The position numbers and the translations under genes are program-made. The notes under the pieces were generated by a model. It ran no database searches. It saw nothing but the letters and a program-made list of their open reading frames with translations, and was not told the origin of the DNA. A stretch of DNA of 64,000 nucleotides, taken from positions 62,001 to 126,000 of the forward strand of contig NZ_CP071139.1 of the NCBI RefSeq assembly GCF_017639205.1. The letters are read 5' to 3'. Numbering within the stretch: position 1 is the stretch's first letter; each line of letters starts with the position of its first letter. Origin of the DNA: Streptomyces nojiriensis (GTDB lineage: Bacteria > Actinomycetota > Actinomycetes > Streptomycetales > Streptomycetaceae). Of the stretch, positions 9,100 through 18,188 are shown one piece after another.

Positions 9100-9708
9100 C
9101 ACCGCATCGCCCTCGTTGTCCTCGCGGTCCTGCGGCTGGCCCGCTTGGGCGGCGACGTGTACGAGGGCTGGACCACGACGGCATCGCTCCAGGGAGCAAG
9201 GCGCGGCTCCCACAACGGACGGGCAGTCTCCTCCAGATCGATCTGGTCGAGCAGGTCGTAGGGCGGGAATGCCGTGGTCGCTCAGCAGGTCGATGGAGCG
9301 GCCGGCGGTCCCGCTGCGGCCTTGCTCGACGTCGTTCGAGTGTTTCTCGGCGCAGGTGACGGCGGCCTCGGCAGCAGCGCGCGCCTGCTCCGCGTTGAGG
9401 TGGTCGCGCATGCCCAGTTCCAAGCGGTTGGCGGTGGTAGCCGTGTCACTTCCGTCCCAATCATGAATATGGGGCAGAAGGGCGGAGCGTTCCTCGATCA
9501 GCACCGCGTGCCGGGTCGTCAACTCGGTGAAGTTCTGTGCGAGTTCGCTGCTGAGCTCCTGAGCGCGCGACCAGTTCTGTTCGGCCTGGCGCTCCACGTC
9601 GGCGAGGTCGGTAGCCGATCTGAGCGTGCTCACGCGGTCGTCGGCTTCCTGTGCAGAGGCCTCAGCGGCCGCGACGACCTCCTGTGTCCCCCACCCGTTA
9701 CTTGTCCC
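9100..9708 (-). pseudogene. Remnant of a long coiled-coil (SMC/ATPase-like) protein
   Basis: From about 9708 to 9262 one minus frame encodes a Glu/Ala/Gln-rich coiled coil (VSTLRSATDLADVERQAEQN, then FTELTTRHAVLIEERSALL). After a frame change near 9262 a second frame continues with YDLLDQIDLEETARPLWEPR and LAPWSDAVVV. No start, Walker motifs or stop in context are visible, so only an internal or C-terminal piece survives. Coiled-coil proteins annotated as chromosome-segregation ATPases are the best comparison by eye. Confidence 0.5.
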
Positions 9709-9836
9709 TTCGTCGCGGCCCCCGTCCCCGGCGTATCGCCCGGGACCGTGCATACCAGCCTGTCCGACAGCCGGGCATGGCCCCCGGCGGGGTGCGCCGG
9801 GGGCCACGGATGGCGGTCGAGGTGCTCGGCTGTGTG

Positions 9837-10481
9837 TCAGCTGACCTGCAGGGTCAGGTTCTTCGGCCAGTGGGCCTGGTTCAGGCGGGAGAACAGGTCT
9901 TTGATGTCGGCGGGCTTCAGCTTGATGCAGCCCAGGGACTTGTAGTCGCTGTCGCCGTCCCACCGAGTGGGCTCGGTGGAGCCCTGGCCGCCGTTCTTGG
10001 TCATCTCGCTGTGGATGAACAGACCGTCGCGGTTGACGGCCTTCTTATCGGACTCGGGGCGGCACGCCTTGTCGGAGAGCTGGATCGCAAAGCCCTTGAT
10101 GTCGCTGTTGCGGTTGGTCTGGTGCCCCTTGACCTGGTAGGTGCCGCTGGGAAGCCATCCCTTCTCGCTGCGGCACTCGTCAGTGACTCCCAGGCCGGAT
10201 CCGGCGCGGTAGCTCTTGACCGGGATGCCGTTGTGGACGAGGGAGAGGGTCGAGCGGTCGGGGTGGTTCCGGTTCTTGGTGAACTTCAGGTAGTACCCGC
10301 GAGGGCCGTGCTTGGCCTTGGTAGAGGGGTGCGAGCCGGGGCGAGCAGAACCCCCCTTGCCAGTGTCATGCGCGGCGGCAAAACCGGGGGTCGGCGCCAG
10401 GCCGACGACCGTCAGGGTCACGAGGGAGGCCGCTGCGGCGGCAACAGCGCGGAAGCGAAAACGAGGTGCGGCGTTCATCAT
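9837..10481 (-). CDS. Secreted L,D-transpeptidase-like (YkuD-fold) protein
   Basis: The 214-residue product starts with a signal peptide (residues 1-36, ending GFAAAHD). The C-terminal half has the catalytic block of L,D-transpeptidases: His in LFIHSEM, then DYKSLGCIKL with the nucleophilic Cys of the S-x-GC-[IV] type motif. The family cross-links or modifies peptidoglycan outside the membrane; this member could also be a variant acting on other envelope targets. The start pair ATGATG follows AAAGGATGAAAG. It is divergent from the DUF2690 regulator at 10716. Confidence 0.8.
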   Translation of the reverse strand: MMNAAPRFRFRAVAAAAASLVTLTVVGLAPTPGFAAAHDTGKGGSARPGSHPSTKAKHGPRGYYLKFTKNRNHPDRSTLSLVHNGIPVKSYRAGSGLGVTDECRSEKGWLPSGTYQVKGHQTNRNSDIKGFAIQLSDKACRPESDKKAVNRDGLFIHSEMTKNGGQGSTEPTRWDGDSDYKSLGCIKLKPADIKDLFSRLNQAHWPKNLTLQVS

Positions 10482-10640
10482 CTTTCATCCTTTGCATGTC
10501 GTGCCTCCGCAGCCCCCGGAACGTGCCAGGGCATGGCACGGCCACGGAGTTCAGAGGCGGGATCGGCCGGGACCTTCGCACCGGCTGACAGCAACTTTGC
10601 CCCGCATTCCTCGTTGGTTCTACGCTGCCCGCGTCACCGG

Positions 10641-10672
10641 CCATACGCGCATATACACGGCGCCTCGTATGG
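10641..10672. promoter_or_regulatory. Inverted repeat in the divergent region
   Basis: CCATACG (10641-10647) and CGTATGG (10666-10672) are perfect inverted arms 18 bases apart, between the L,D-transpeptidase and the XRE/DUF2690 gene. A shared operator is possible. Confidence 0.35.
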
Positions 10673-10715
10673 TCTCTGACCTGGTGTTTTGAGACGTAGG
10701 AGACAGGAGTGCGTC

Positions 10716-11588
10716 GTGGACGCTCAGCAGAATGCCGATCCGTTAGGCGATCAGCAGCCCGTCGGTCCGGCACGCGTCCAGCTGGCCCAGCTCCTGAGAA
10801 GCCGGCGTGAGGTGAGCAACCGGAGCCAGTCCTGGGTCGCCAAGCAGCTGCATACCAACCAGCCGACGGTCTCGCGCTGGGAGTCGGGGAGCACCCTGCC
10901 CGCTCCCGAGACGATCCGTGCGTTCTGGCAGATCTGCGCACAGCCCGCGAAGTCCGCAGTGAGCGCCCTGGAACTCGACCAGGCTCTGGCCCTCCACCGG
11001 CGCGCGCTGGAGGAGAGGGCACACGTTCCGAAGCAGACGCCGCCTGCGACGGGAGAGACACCGCTACCGGACCAGCCGTCGCCACACCCACAAAACGGGA
11101 AGGGCCGGCTGGTGGCACTCACAGCTGTGGGAGCGGTTGCTCTCCTGGCGGCCGCGGCCTGGGCCGGCGTCCAGTACGGCGGCTCGGCACCCAAGGATGC
11201 GTCATCCCCCGCGGCGCCCTCGCCGGCCGCGGCCCGGCCGGCGCCCACCGCAGCCTGCGACGGCGACTCGTGCGCGTCGCTGGAGCCGGCCACCACGACA
11301 TGCGCGAAGGACGCCACCACAACCCAGACCGGCTACGACTACGGCGTCCGCGTCGAACTGCGCTACAGCGCCTCGTGTCACGCGGCTTGGGCCAAGATGA
11401 GCGGCACCTCGGCAGGAGACAGGGTCATGGTCACCCCGAAACAGGGGAACGCCCAGGAGTACCGCCAGCAATACGGACACGACGCCCACACCCGGATGGT
11501 CGCGGCGCTGAGCCCCGACAACGCCCGCGCCTGTGCGATCGTCGACGGCCGCGGCACCGTATGCGCCACCAGTGCCGCCCAACGGTGA
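10716..11588 (+). CDS. XRE-family HTH membrane protein with extracytoplasmic DUF2690 domain
   Basis: A GTG start at 10716 (GGAG eight bases upstream) gives 290 residues. The N-terminal XRE domain includes SQSWVAKQLHTNQPTVSRWE. A Pro-rich linker leads to one membrane helix (LVALTAVGAVALLAAAAWAG, about residue 130). The exported C-terminal part matches DUF2690: CDGDSCASLEPATTTCAKDA with paired Cys, then a strand-rich region. This suggests a DNA-binding protein that responds to something outside the cell, as inferred for other XRE-TM-DUF2690 proteins. It faces away from the L,D-transpeptidase gene. Confidence 0.8.
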   Translation: MDAQQNADPLGDQQPVGPARVQLAQLLRSRREVSNRSQSWVAKQLHTNQPTVSRWESGSTLPAPETIRAFWQICAQPAKSAVSALELDQALALHRRALEERAHVPKQTPPATGETPLPDQPSPHPQNGKGRLVALTAVGAVALLAAAAWAGVQYGGSAPKDASSPAAPSPAAARPAPTAACDGDSCASLEPATTTCAKDATTTQTGYDYGVRVELRYSASCHAAWAKMSGTSAGDRVMVTPKQGNAQEYRQQYGHDAHTRMVAALSPDNARACAIVDGRGTVCATSAAQR

Positions 11589-11767
11589 CGGACGGCACGC
11601 TACCCGGCGACTCCGCCGCGGCAGGCCCGAGATATCGGGGTTCTTGAAACACAGCCGATGAGCTGCCTCCGAAGTCCGGCTGCTTCGCGGATCCGGGTGC
11701 CGATGCACCTCGGCGCCCACAGGGGCATGCCACCACTGACCGGAGGTCGTCTCCCCCGGGTCCTCGT

Positions 11768-12083
11768 GGCTTCGTAGGTCAGTCGCGGGAACGTCTGTTG
11801 CTCGGCGGCGAGAACGCTTCTCGCGAGGAGGCAGCCGCCGGCGACGCCATCCTGCTCGACAGCTTCGGAGTGGCGGAGAAGGAACTGCTCTCCTTGGACG
11901 GCCACGCCGTGGAAGAAATCGCGGATCTCCGAGCTGTTCCTCTCCAGCGGCCCGTGCCGGCTGCGCCGCACCCCGGGCGAGGCGGAGGCGCAGGTGTACG
12001 CGGACGTCCGCCGGAGCCCGGACGAGGGCGGCTACCTCGACCCCGAGGAGCAGGCGGAGGACGCAGGCGCGTTTCTTCGGTGA
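11768..12083 (+). pseudogene. Frameshifted remnant of a small unidentified protein
   Basis: Two adjacent plus frames look coding: first REEAAAGDAILLDSFGVAEK and ELLSLDGHAVEE, then, shifted near 11925, EAEAQVYADVRRSPDEGGYL and DPEEQAEDAGAFLR with a stop at 12081-12083. The pieces are Glu/Asp/Ala rich with GC-rich third positions. No start is clear and no family recognised. Confidence 0.35.
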
Positions 12084-12159
12084 ACCCGCTCCCCCAGCGG
12101 AGTGAGCCATCCCCAACCCGGCTCGGCCCGGCGACCGCTGCCCCGGTATCACCAGGCTC

Positions 12160-12637
12160 ATGATCAAGAACATGCGCCGGGGCCTCATGGCCACCGCCCT
12201 CACCTTCGCCTCCCCCGCCCAGGCCGACGAGGTCACCCTCATCGACGGGATCACCGCACTGCCGGTCGCGGAGGAGATCCGCGACGGCTACAAGCGGGAG
12301 CTGTACCCGCACTGGAAGGACGACGACAAGAACGGCCGCACCGCCCGCAACGACGTCCTGATCGCCGAGGCCATCGAGGCCCCGACCATCGGCGCCGGCT
12401 GCTCCCTGACCGGAGGGGTGTGGCACTCCTGACCACGACGACGTCCTCGTCCAGGGCCCGTCCGGCGTCGACATCGACCGCATGGTCCCCCTCGCGGAAG
12501 TCCACGACTCGGGTGGCTACGGCTGGACCACCGAACGCCGACGCCGCTACGCCAACGACCTCGGCTGCGACGTCACCCTCGTCGGCGTCACCGCCCGCTC
12601 CAACCGCCGGAAGTCCGACCAGGACCCCGCCGTCTGA
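12160..12637 (+). pseudogene. Secreted HNH nuclease (GmrSD/DUF1524-like), frameshifted
   Basis: The first frame gives a signal-like start, then EEIRDGYKRELYPHWKDDDK and LTGGVWHS before a premature stop at 12430-12432. The reading resumes one frame over with DIDRMVPLAEVHDSGG, RRRYANDLG and TARSNRRKSDQDPAV, stopping at 12637. This is the standard order of small secreted HNH nucleases in actinobacteria. The motif normally read as DIDHMVPLAE has Arg in place of the catalytic His, so the gene would be inactive even without the frameshift. Confidence 0.75.
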
Positions 12638-12756
12638 TCCCTGCGGCCCCTACATACGGGGCGGGTGAAGCCAGGGGCGAGACCCCAGCACCCGCCTCCG
12701 GCCCGGCATCACCGGTCTGCCGTGCCCAGCCCCGGCCTGGCGGGGCCGGCGGCCGG

Positions 12757-13605
12757 TCAGGGTTGGCTGTCGTTCCGGCGCATTCGAAGGGGGAGTCCTT
12801 CGAAGGGGTCGAAGCCGAGCATCATGATCTTGCGTTGGCGGGTCGATTCCTTGGTCCGCCACTCCTGACCTGCGGGGTAGACGAGGGCGAGGGCGGCTGC
12901 GGGCGGGTTGCCCATGTAGTCCGCGTTGGGGCAGTCGGTGACGTGCGGGCATTCCTCCAGGGTCCGGTTGCAGAACCGGCAGAGCAGGCCGCGGACGTAG
13001 CCGGTTTCGTGGTCGTGGTCGACCATCGCTCCCGGGTACAGGCCGCAGACCTGGCAGTCGGGGCCCAGGGCGGCAACGAGCGCCTCGCGCAGAAGTCTGA
13101 TGGAGCGGGTGCGTGCCGGCGATGGAGGCCAGCTGGCGGCCGCCGTATAGTCCCCGCCCTCGCAGCGCTGGCGGGGCTCGACTTCTGCCGGCGCCTGTTC
13201 CGGGCCGAGGGTGCGGACGTTCCACACGTGGTGAAGGGAGTGCCAGGCGCCCTCTTCCAGCACGGTGCCACGGTCGCTGAAGTCCTCCGGCCCGGTTCCC
13301 CGGTCGATCCAGGAGCAGTACCCGTGGTGTTCCCAGCCGTCCGTGGTCGGGGCGGCGGCGCACAGCATATGGCCGCCCCGGACCAGGTGATAGCGGCCGT
13401 CGTTGCCAAGGAGGACGGCGGTGGGGCCGGATGGTACGGCCGGGCCGGTGGGCATGCTGCAGGGCCGACCCTCGGCTTCGCGCACGAGCCTTTCCACACG
13501 GTCGACGCCTTGGTGGGCCCAACGCCACAGCAGCTTGGCGCGCCGGTACGGGGGCAAATCGTCCAAGGTCGCCATGAAGGCAATGGTGACGCAGGGCACT
13601 GACAT
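12757..13605 (-). CDS. Recombination endonuclease VII-like protein
   Basis: The roughly 280-residue product carries, in its C-terminal half, the zinc and catalytic block of the endonuclease VII/HNH fold: CQVCGLYPGAMVDHDHETGY followed by VRGLLCRFCN. Two CxxC pairs flank the DHDH catalytic site. The N-terminal 130 residues are not recognised. Phage T4 endonuclease VII resolves branched DNA; actinobacterial homologues are often on mobile elements or next to nuclease genes. Either ATG 13605 or ATG 13575 (MATLDDLPPYRRAKLL) could start it; neither has a strong ribosome site. Confidence 0.8.
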   Translation of the reverse strand: MSVPCVTIAFMATLDDLPPYRRAKLLWRWAHQGVDRVERLVREAEGRPCSMPTGPAVPSGPTAVLLGNDGRYHLVRGGHMLCAAAPTTDGWEHHGYCSWIDRGTGPEDFSDRGTVLEEGAWHSLHHVWNVRTLGPEQAPAEVEPRQRCEGGDYTAAASWPPSPARTRSIRLLREALVAALGPDCQVCGLYPGAMVDHDHETGYVRGLLCRFCNRTLEECPHVTDCPNADYMGNPPAAALALVYPAGQEWRTKESTRQRKIMMLGFDPFEGLPLRMRRNDSQP

Positions 13606-13706
13606 CGACCGGGGTCAGCCCCGATCCACAGGTGCACCCGGCGCCAGACGCGAACACAGACCCCACCGGACGTTCCGGTGGGGCCCTGAGTTCGCGTGAG
13701 CCGGTG

Positions 13707-14340
13707 TCAGCGCTGCGGTGGAACGGGTGGTCGTCGTCCCGTCTGCGCCTGGGCGCGGGCCATCAAGGCGTCGGCGATGCCGGCGTATTCGCCGCGGGCG
13801 GCGGACTGCAGCATCTCGCAGAACGCGGCCAGTTCCCCGATCCGCCCCGCCGGGCTGCCCAAGACATGGCTGAACCCGGCGCGCACGCGGGCCGCGGCAT
13901 CAGGGACGCGCAGGCTGTAGGCGTGGAGCAGGCCTGCGTCGAAGCCCACCGGCACGCTGCCCCGGCGTTCCCGGTCCATGACGGTGAGCGGGGTGCCGGT
14001 GAGGTTGGCCCGGTGCAGGCCCGCGTGCCCGGTCGCCCGCTCGATCCGGTCCGGGGCGTCGATGCCGAGGGAGAGCGGGAAGGAGCGGCGCATCCACAGC
14101 GTCCGAACCGCCTCCCGGTCCGCCGGCACTGCGGCCAGGACGCCCAGCGCGCCGCGCAGCTCGGGGTGAGATCGACATCCGCCTCGTACAGCGGCCGGTC
14201 GCCGATCGCATCCCAGTCCAGCGGGTACTCGGCGGCTCCCCGTCATCCGCATGCGCACCTCGCCCGGAGCGCCTCGGCGCGTGGTCGGCAGTGCGGGCCG
14301 TCGTAGGCCGACCAGTGCTGCGTGGAGGGGTCTTTGAGTG
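13707..14340 (-). pseudogene. Decayed paralogue of the gene at 62149-62739
   Basis: The segment starting STQHWSAYDG, with CACG, RGAAEYPLDWDAIGDRPLYE and ADVDLTP, is nearly the same as the 62 kb protein. Here the Trp codon after CACG is TGA, a nonsense change without any length difference. One base is also missing near 14165, shifting into ELRGALGVLAAVPADREAV. The C-terminal half (RIERATGHAGLHRANLTGTP, then FCEMLQSAARGEYAGIADAL) runs to a stop at 13707 and differs from the 62 kb copy. Function unknown. Confidence 0.7.
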
Positions 14341-14371
14341 AATCCCGCGGCCAAGGCCACTCCGTCAAGCA

Positions 14372-14722
14372 TTAGCCAGTGCCAGTGAGTTCGCGCCCGG
14401 TGAGCTTCCCGTCGGGGGTGAGAGTGAAGGCAGTGGGGTCCATGCTCGTGGTGCCGTGGGCGGCCTCGCCGTACGCCTTGAGCGTGATCGACTCGGCCTT
14501 GCCCATGTGGATCTCCGCCTCGGCGGCGTGCGCCCAAGCGTTGACTCGGATGTGCGCCGACCAGTGCAGTACCTCTTGGGACCGCCAGCCGCCCCATGTC
14601 GCTTCGGGGAGAAGGCCCGCCGCCGGGCCCTGCCGGACGGCGAAGACGCCGGCGGCCAGCAGTACGGTGGCCAGGATGAGGTAGATCGCCGTCACGCGGG
14701 ACGGGCGGCGTAGCGCGGGCAC
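14372..14722 (-). CDS. Small membrane-anchored protein
   Basis: A GTG at 14722, with GGAG six bases upstream, gives 116 residues. One N-terminal membrane helix (VTAIYLILATVLLAAGVFAV) is followed by an extracytoplasmic-looking domain (WRSQEVLHWSAHIRVNAWAH, then GTTSMDPTAFTLTPDGKL). No family recognised. It lies just upstream of the decayed paralogue on the same strand, about 30 bases away, and may once have formed an operon with it. Confidence 0.6.
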   Translation of the reverse strand: MPALRRPSRVTAIYLILATVLLAAGVFAVRQGPAAGLLPEATWGGWRSQEVLHWSAHIRVNAWAHAAEAEIHMGKAESITLKAYGEAAHGTTSMDPTAFTLTPDGKLTGRELTGTG

Positions 14723-15034
14723 GGGGGGCTCCTGTCGTTCGGTCGACGGCGGCGTTCTCGTCGCACCATCCGGGGGTGGAGACGGTCGTGAGCGCGCGCC
14801 CGTTCCCGAACGGCGGCGTGGCCTCGGTCGTGGACTGGGTCGTGGACTGGGTCGGCCGTGACATCTCGATATCCGACGACATCCCGGTGGCCGGCTTCCA
14901 ACTACTGCGTCACGGCTCATCTGCCCTGCGCGAACGCCGCGCTCAGAATGGCCACCGAAAGCGCACAGTGGCCAAAGTGGGACGCCCAGGGCGCCGACTG
15001 TCGGTGCCGTTCGCTCCCCCGCCTCGACTCCGCG

Positions 15035-15976
15035 TCACCTGCCGCGCCCCGCCCCCTTGGCGGGCGCGGGCTGCGGCCGGTGGGCGGAGGCCCCGGCCGG
15101 GGCCCCATCGGCCTGGGTTCTGTCCCTGTGGGTGTTGCTCGCGGTCCAGCCCGCGAGCATGCGCAGGGCGTTCTCCGAGGGTGAGCCGGGTTCGACGGTG
15201 TAGAGGCCGAGGGTCTGGTCGGGGTCGCCGATGGGGGTGAGGGCTTCGAAGGCGAGGGTGAGGTCTCCGGCGAGTGGGTGGCGGTAGCGCTTGGAGCCGT
15301 ATTTGGGCTGGTACACGTCGTGCTCCGACCACCATCGTCGGAAGTCCGGGTCGCTCGCGGACAGTTCGCCGGCCAGCTGTGCCAGCCGGGGATCATGCGG
15401 ATGGTGGCTGGCGTACAGGTGGAGCATGCCGACGTTTTCGCGGGCGGTCTCGGGCCAGTCGGCGTAGAGGTCGCGGGCCTGTGGGGCGAGGAACATGTAG
15501 CGGGCCATGTTCCGCTCGCCGGCCGGCAGGCCCTCGAAGTCGCGGTAGAGGGCGCGGGCCAGGTGGTTGACGGCCAGGATGTCCAGGCGGTGCCCGAGCA
15601 GCAGGGCCGGGACGTCGGTGATGTTCTCCAGTACGCGTAGCAGCCCGGGGCGGGCACGCTGGGCCGTGGTCGTATCCGGGTGCTGCCCGGCGGGGTTGGC
15701 CAGGGCGAACAAATGGCTACGTTCGGTGTCGTTGAGTTGCAGTGCGTGAGCGACGGCGTTCAGGACGGCCGCGGAGACGGACGTGGTGCGCCCGCGTTCG
15801 AGCCGCACGTAGTAGTCCACGCTGACCCCGGCCAGCCGGGCGACCTCCTCACGCCGCAGGCCGGGCACCCGGCGTGCCCCGGGGTACGGGGCAAGGCCGG
15901 CCTGTTCCGGGGTGACGCGGGCCCGGCGCGTGCGCAGGAAGTCCCGGATGTCGGTCTCCGGCACGGGCTGGCTCAT
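15035..15976 (-). CDS. MmyB-type XRE transcriptional regulator
   Basis: The 313-residue product has an N-terminal HTH (RREEVARLAGVSVDYYVRLE) with the RTRRARVTPEQAGL lead-in typical of the group. The MmyB ligand-binding domain follows: LILAVNHLA-like stretch DILAVNHLARALYRDFEGLP, MARYMFLAPQARDLYADW and WWSEHDV. MmyB-like regulators often control a divergent dehydrogenase gene, and here an SDR gene lies divergently 365 bases away. A near-copy of a 24-base sequence sits before both genes (15986-16009 and 16150-16173). The last 30 residues are a Pro/Ala-rich extension. Confidence 0.85.
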   Translation of the reverse strand: MSQPVPETDIRDFLRTRRARVTPEQAGLAPYPGARRVPGLRREEVARLAGVSVDYYVRLERGRTTSVSAAVLNAVAHALQLNDTERSHLFALANPAGQHPDTTTAQRARPGLLRVLENITDVPALLLGHRLDILAVNHLARALYRDFEGLPAGERNMARYMFLAPQARDLYADWPETARENVGMLHLYASHHPHDPRLAQLAGELSASDPDFRRWWSEHDVYQPKYGSKRYRHPLAGDLTLAFEALTPIGDPDQTLGLYTVEPGSPSENALRMLAGWTASNTHRDRTQADGAPAGASAHRPQPAPAKGAGRGR

Positions 15977-15985
15977 GTTTTCAGG

Positions 15986-16173
15986 CTAGGCCGTCTCTTT
16001 CGGATCTTGTCGGATGAGCCCGGGTCGTCCGGTGCGGTGCATCTCCCCCAGCTACCGCTGGGAGGTGCCCCCGGGCGGAGGGGCGCTCGTGTACTGGACG
16101 TACTCGAGTGCCCCGACACGCGGCGAGGTGCCGGGCGGGCCGGGCCCGGCAAGATCCGGAAGAGACGGCCTAG
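15986..16173. promoter_or_regulatory. Paired 24-bp inverted sequences around a Streptomyces intergenic repeat
   Basis: 15986-16009 and 16150-16173 are inverted copies matching at 23 of 24 bases. Each points its TAG-ending side toward the nearer gene, which suits twin operators/promoters with -10-like TAGCCT and TAGCGC for the MmyB gene and the SDR gene. Between them, 16043-16072 carries the GC palindrome CCCCCAGCTACCGCTGGGAG type element common between Streptomyces genes. A mini-transposon is the alternative, but no target duplication is visible. Confidence 0.55.
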
Positions 16174-16340
16174 CGCTGCCGGCCGGCCCCGCCCCGTGAC
16201 CGAAGGGGGGGTCTGCTGGACCCCCGGCAGGGCGAGCCCCGGGACGAGGAGGGTTCTGCCTGGGATTCCGGCCGGCTGGTGCTCTGGATGTGTCGCCCGG
16301 CCACCAGGGCCGGCACACCATCCCAGGAAGAAGCACAGCC

Positions 16341-17087
16341 ATGAACCACACCACCCCGTCCGCCACCCGCAAGATCGTCCTGGTGACCGGCGCGTCCGGC
16401 GGCATCGGCGAGGCGACCGCCCGCCACCTCGCCTCCGAAGGCCATCACGTCGTCCTCGGCGCCCGGCGCACCGACCGCCTGGACGCCCTGGTCACCGAGC
16501 TCACCGACGTCGGCCACCGCGCCGAGTCCGCGCAGCTGGACGTGACCGACCGCGCCAGCGTGGAGGCCTTCGTCTCCGGCGCCCTGGAGCGCCACGGGCG
16601 CGTCGATGTGCTGGTCAACAACGCCGGCATCATGCCGCTGGGCTTCATGGAGGAGCTGCGCGTCGAGGAATGGGACCGGATGATCGACGTGAACCTGCGC
16701 GGTGTGCTGTACGGCATCGCGGCGGTCCTGCCCGCCATGGGCGAGCGCCGCTCGGGGCACATCATCAACGTCGCCTCGACCGCCGGGCACCGCGTGGACC
16801 CGACCGGGGTCGTGTACTGCGCGACGAAGCACGCCGTGCGGGCGGTGTCCGACGGCTTGCGCCAGGAGACCACCGACGTCCGCGTCACCGTCGTCAGCCC
16901 GGGCCTGACCAAGACCGAGCTCACCCACTCCGGTGGCAATGACGAGCAGCAGGGCGCGGTGCGCTCCGCGCTCGAAGCGGTCGGGATCGACGCCTCGGCC
17001 ATCGCCCGGGCCATCGGCTACGCCATCGCCCAGCCGGACGACGTCAACGTCAGCGAGGTCATCGTCCAGGGCACAGGACAGGTCTGA
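16341..17087 (+). CDS. Short-chain dehydrogenase/reductase
   Basis: Classical SDR of 248 residues. It has the nucleotide motif TGASGGIGEATARHLA, the Arg after strand 2 (LGARRTDR) that favours NADP(H), the NNAGIMPLG motif, Ser in INVASTAG and the active-site YCATKHAV. The ATG at 16341 follows AGGAAG. It is read away from the MmyB regulator and is its likely target. Substrate unknown; such SDRs reduce ketones or oxidise alcohols. Confidence 0.9.
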   Translation: MNHTTPSATRKIVLVTGASGGIGEATARHLASEGHHVVLGARRTDRLDALVTELTDVGHRAESAQLDVTDRASVEAFVSGALERHGRVDVLVNNAGIMPLGFMEELRVEEWDRMIDVNLRGVLYGIAAVLPAMGERRSGHIINVASTAGHRVDPTGVVYCATKHAVRAVSDGLRQETTDVRVTVVSPGLTKTELTHSGGNDEQQGAVRSALEAVGIDASAIARAIGYAIAQPDDVNVSEVIVQGTGQV

Positions 17088-17206
17088 CGCCGCGCCGGGG
17101 CGGACCGGCCGCTCGCGCGGTCGCCGGCCTTGGCCCAGGCGCCGCCGCTGAACCAAACCGGGTCACCACAGGTCGCCGGCTGAGCGGACTCGCTCCCGTG
17201 GCCATC

Positions 17207-17244
17207 GGCGGCACCTCGCCTCTCCTCCGGTGCGAGGTGCCGCC
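17207..17244. terminator. 13-bp hairpin between the two SDR genes
   Basis: GGCGGCACCTCGC (17207-17219) pairs with GCGAGGTGCCGCC (17232-17244) across a 12-base loop. It could end the first SDR transcript or reduce read-through into the second SDR gene 110 bases downstream. Confidence 0.6.
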
Positions 17245-17354
17245 GGTGCCCCGGCCGCCGGACCCGTGTCTGCGGGTGACCGGCGTGCTGCGGCGCTCCC
17301 GGCGGACCGCCGCGTACAAGACGACATTCCACAGCGACAAGAAGGATCAGAGAG

Positions 17355-18107
17355 ATGACTCAGCAGTTTGCAGGCGCCTCGGCGCTCGTCACCGGCGGCG
17401 GCAGCGGGATCGGGCGGGCCTCCGCCCTGGCCCTGGCCGCAGAAGGGGCGCTGGTGACGGTCGCCGGCCGCACCGCGGAAACACTGAAGGAAACCGTGCG
17501 CCTGATCGAGGCGTCCGGTGGCTCGGCCCGCTACGTGGTGGCCGACATCACCGACGAAGCCCAGGTGGAGAAGGCCGTCCAGGCCGCCGTCACGGACACC
17601 GGCCGCCTGGACATCGCGCTGAACAACGCCGGATACGACGGCGAGTACCAGCTCACCCGCGACTACTCCGCCGACATGCTCGACCGGATGATCGCCCTCA
17701 ACCTGCGCGGTGTGTTCCTGTCGATGAAACACGAACTCCGGCACATGACAGCCCAGGGCTCCGGGGCCATCGTGAACATGTCCTCCGGCGCCGGCCTGAT
17801 CGGAGTCCCCGGCTTCTCCGGCTACGCGGCCACCAAAGCCGCCGAGATCGGCATGACCAGAAGCACGGCGGTCGAGGTGGCACCCCACGGCATACGCGTC
17901 AACGCCGTGTGCCCCGGCCTGGTCGACACACCCATGATCGCCGCCCTGGACACGGACCAGCGCACATCACTCGACGCCGCCCACCCCCTGGGACGGATCG
18001 CCCGCGCCGAGGAAATCGCCGACGCCGTGGTCTGGCTCGCCTCCGACAAGGCCAGCTTCGTCACCGGCATCGCACTTCCCGTCGACGGCGGCTACACCGT
18101 GCCCTAA
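17355..18107 (+). CDS. Short-chain dehydrogenase/reductase (glucose 1-dehydrogenase-like)
   Basis: A 250-residue classical SDR: TGGGSGIGRASALALA cofactor loop, LNNAGYDGE, the Ser in VNMSSGAG, active-site YAATKAAEIG, and the C-terminal VTGIALPVDGGYTVP typical of the glucose 1-dehydrogenase/FabG-like branch. The ATG follows AAGGA. It is in tandem with the SDR at 16341 but separated by 267 bases and a hairpin, so it may have its own promoter. A strong terminator follows. Confidence 0.9.
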   Translation: MTQQFAGASALVTGGGSGIGRASALALAAEGALVTVAGRTAETLKETVRLIEASGGSARYVVADITDEAQVEKAVQAAVTDTGRLDIALNNAGYDGEYQLTRDYSADMLDRMIALNLRGVFLSMKHELRHMTAQGSGAIVNMSSGAGLIGVPGFSGYAATKAAEIGMTRSTAVEVAPHGIRVNAVCPGLVDTPMIAALDTDQRTSLDAAHPLGRIARAEEIADAVVWLASDKASFVTGIALPVDGGYTVP

Positions 18108-18148
18108 AGGCAAACCGGTACGAGCCGCTCCCCGCGCAAGCGAGGCGA

Positions 18149-18188
18149 GGCGCCGTTGATCCCCGACAGGGCGGGGATCAACGGCGCC
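18149..18188. terminator. 16-bp perfect hairpin terminator
   Basis: GGCGCCGTTGATCCCC (18149-18164) pairs perfectly with 18173-18188 around an eight-base loop, about 40 bases after the SDR stop. Confidence 0.8.

Noticed and set aside
12757..13605. Retron or group II intron component next to the nuclease genes
   Set aside because: No reverse transcriptase motif (YxDD) or intron-like RNA was found anywhere nearby.
15986..16173. A MITE with 24-bp terminal repeats
   Set aside because: No target duplication is visible and the repeats lie exactly at two gene starts, so paired operators are the better reading.
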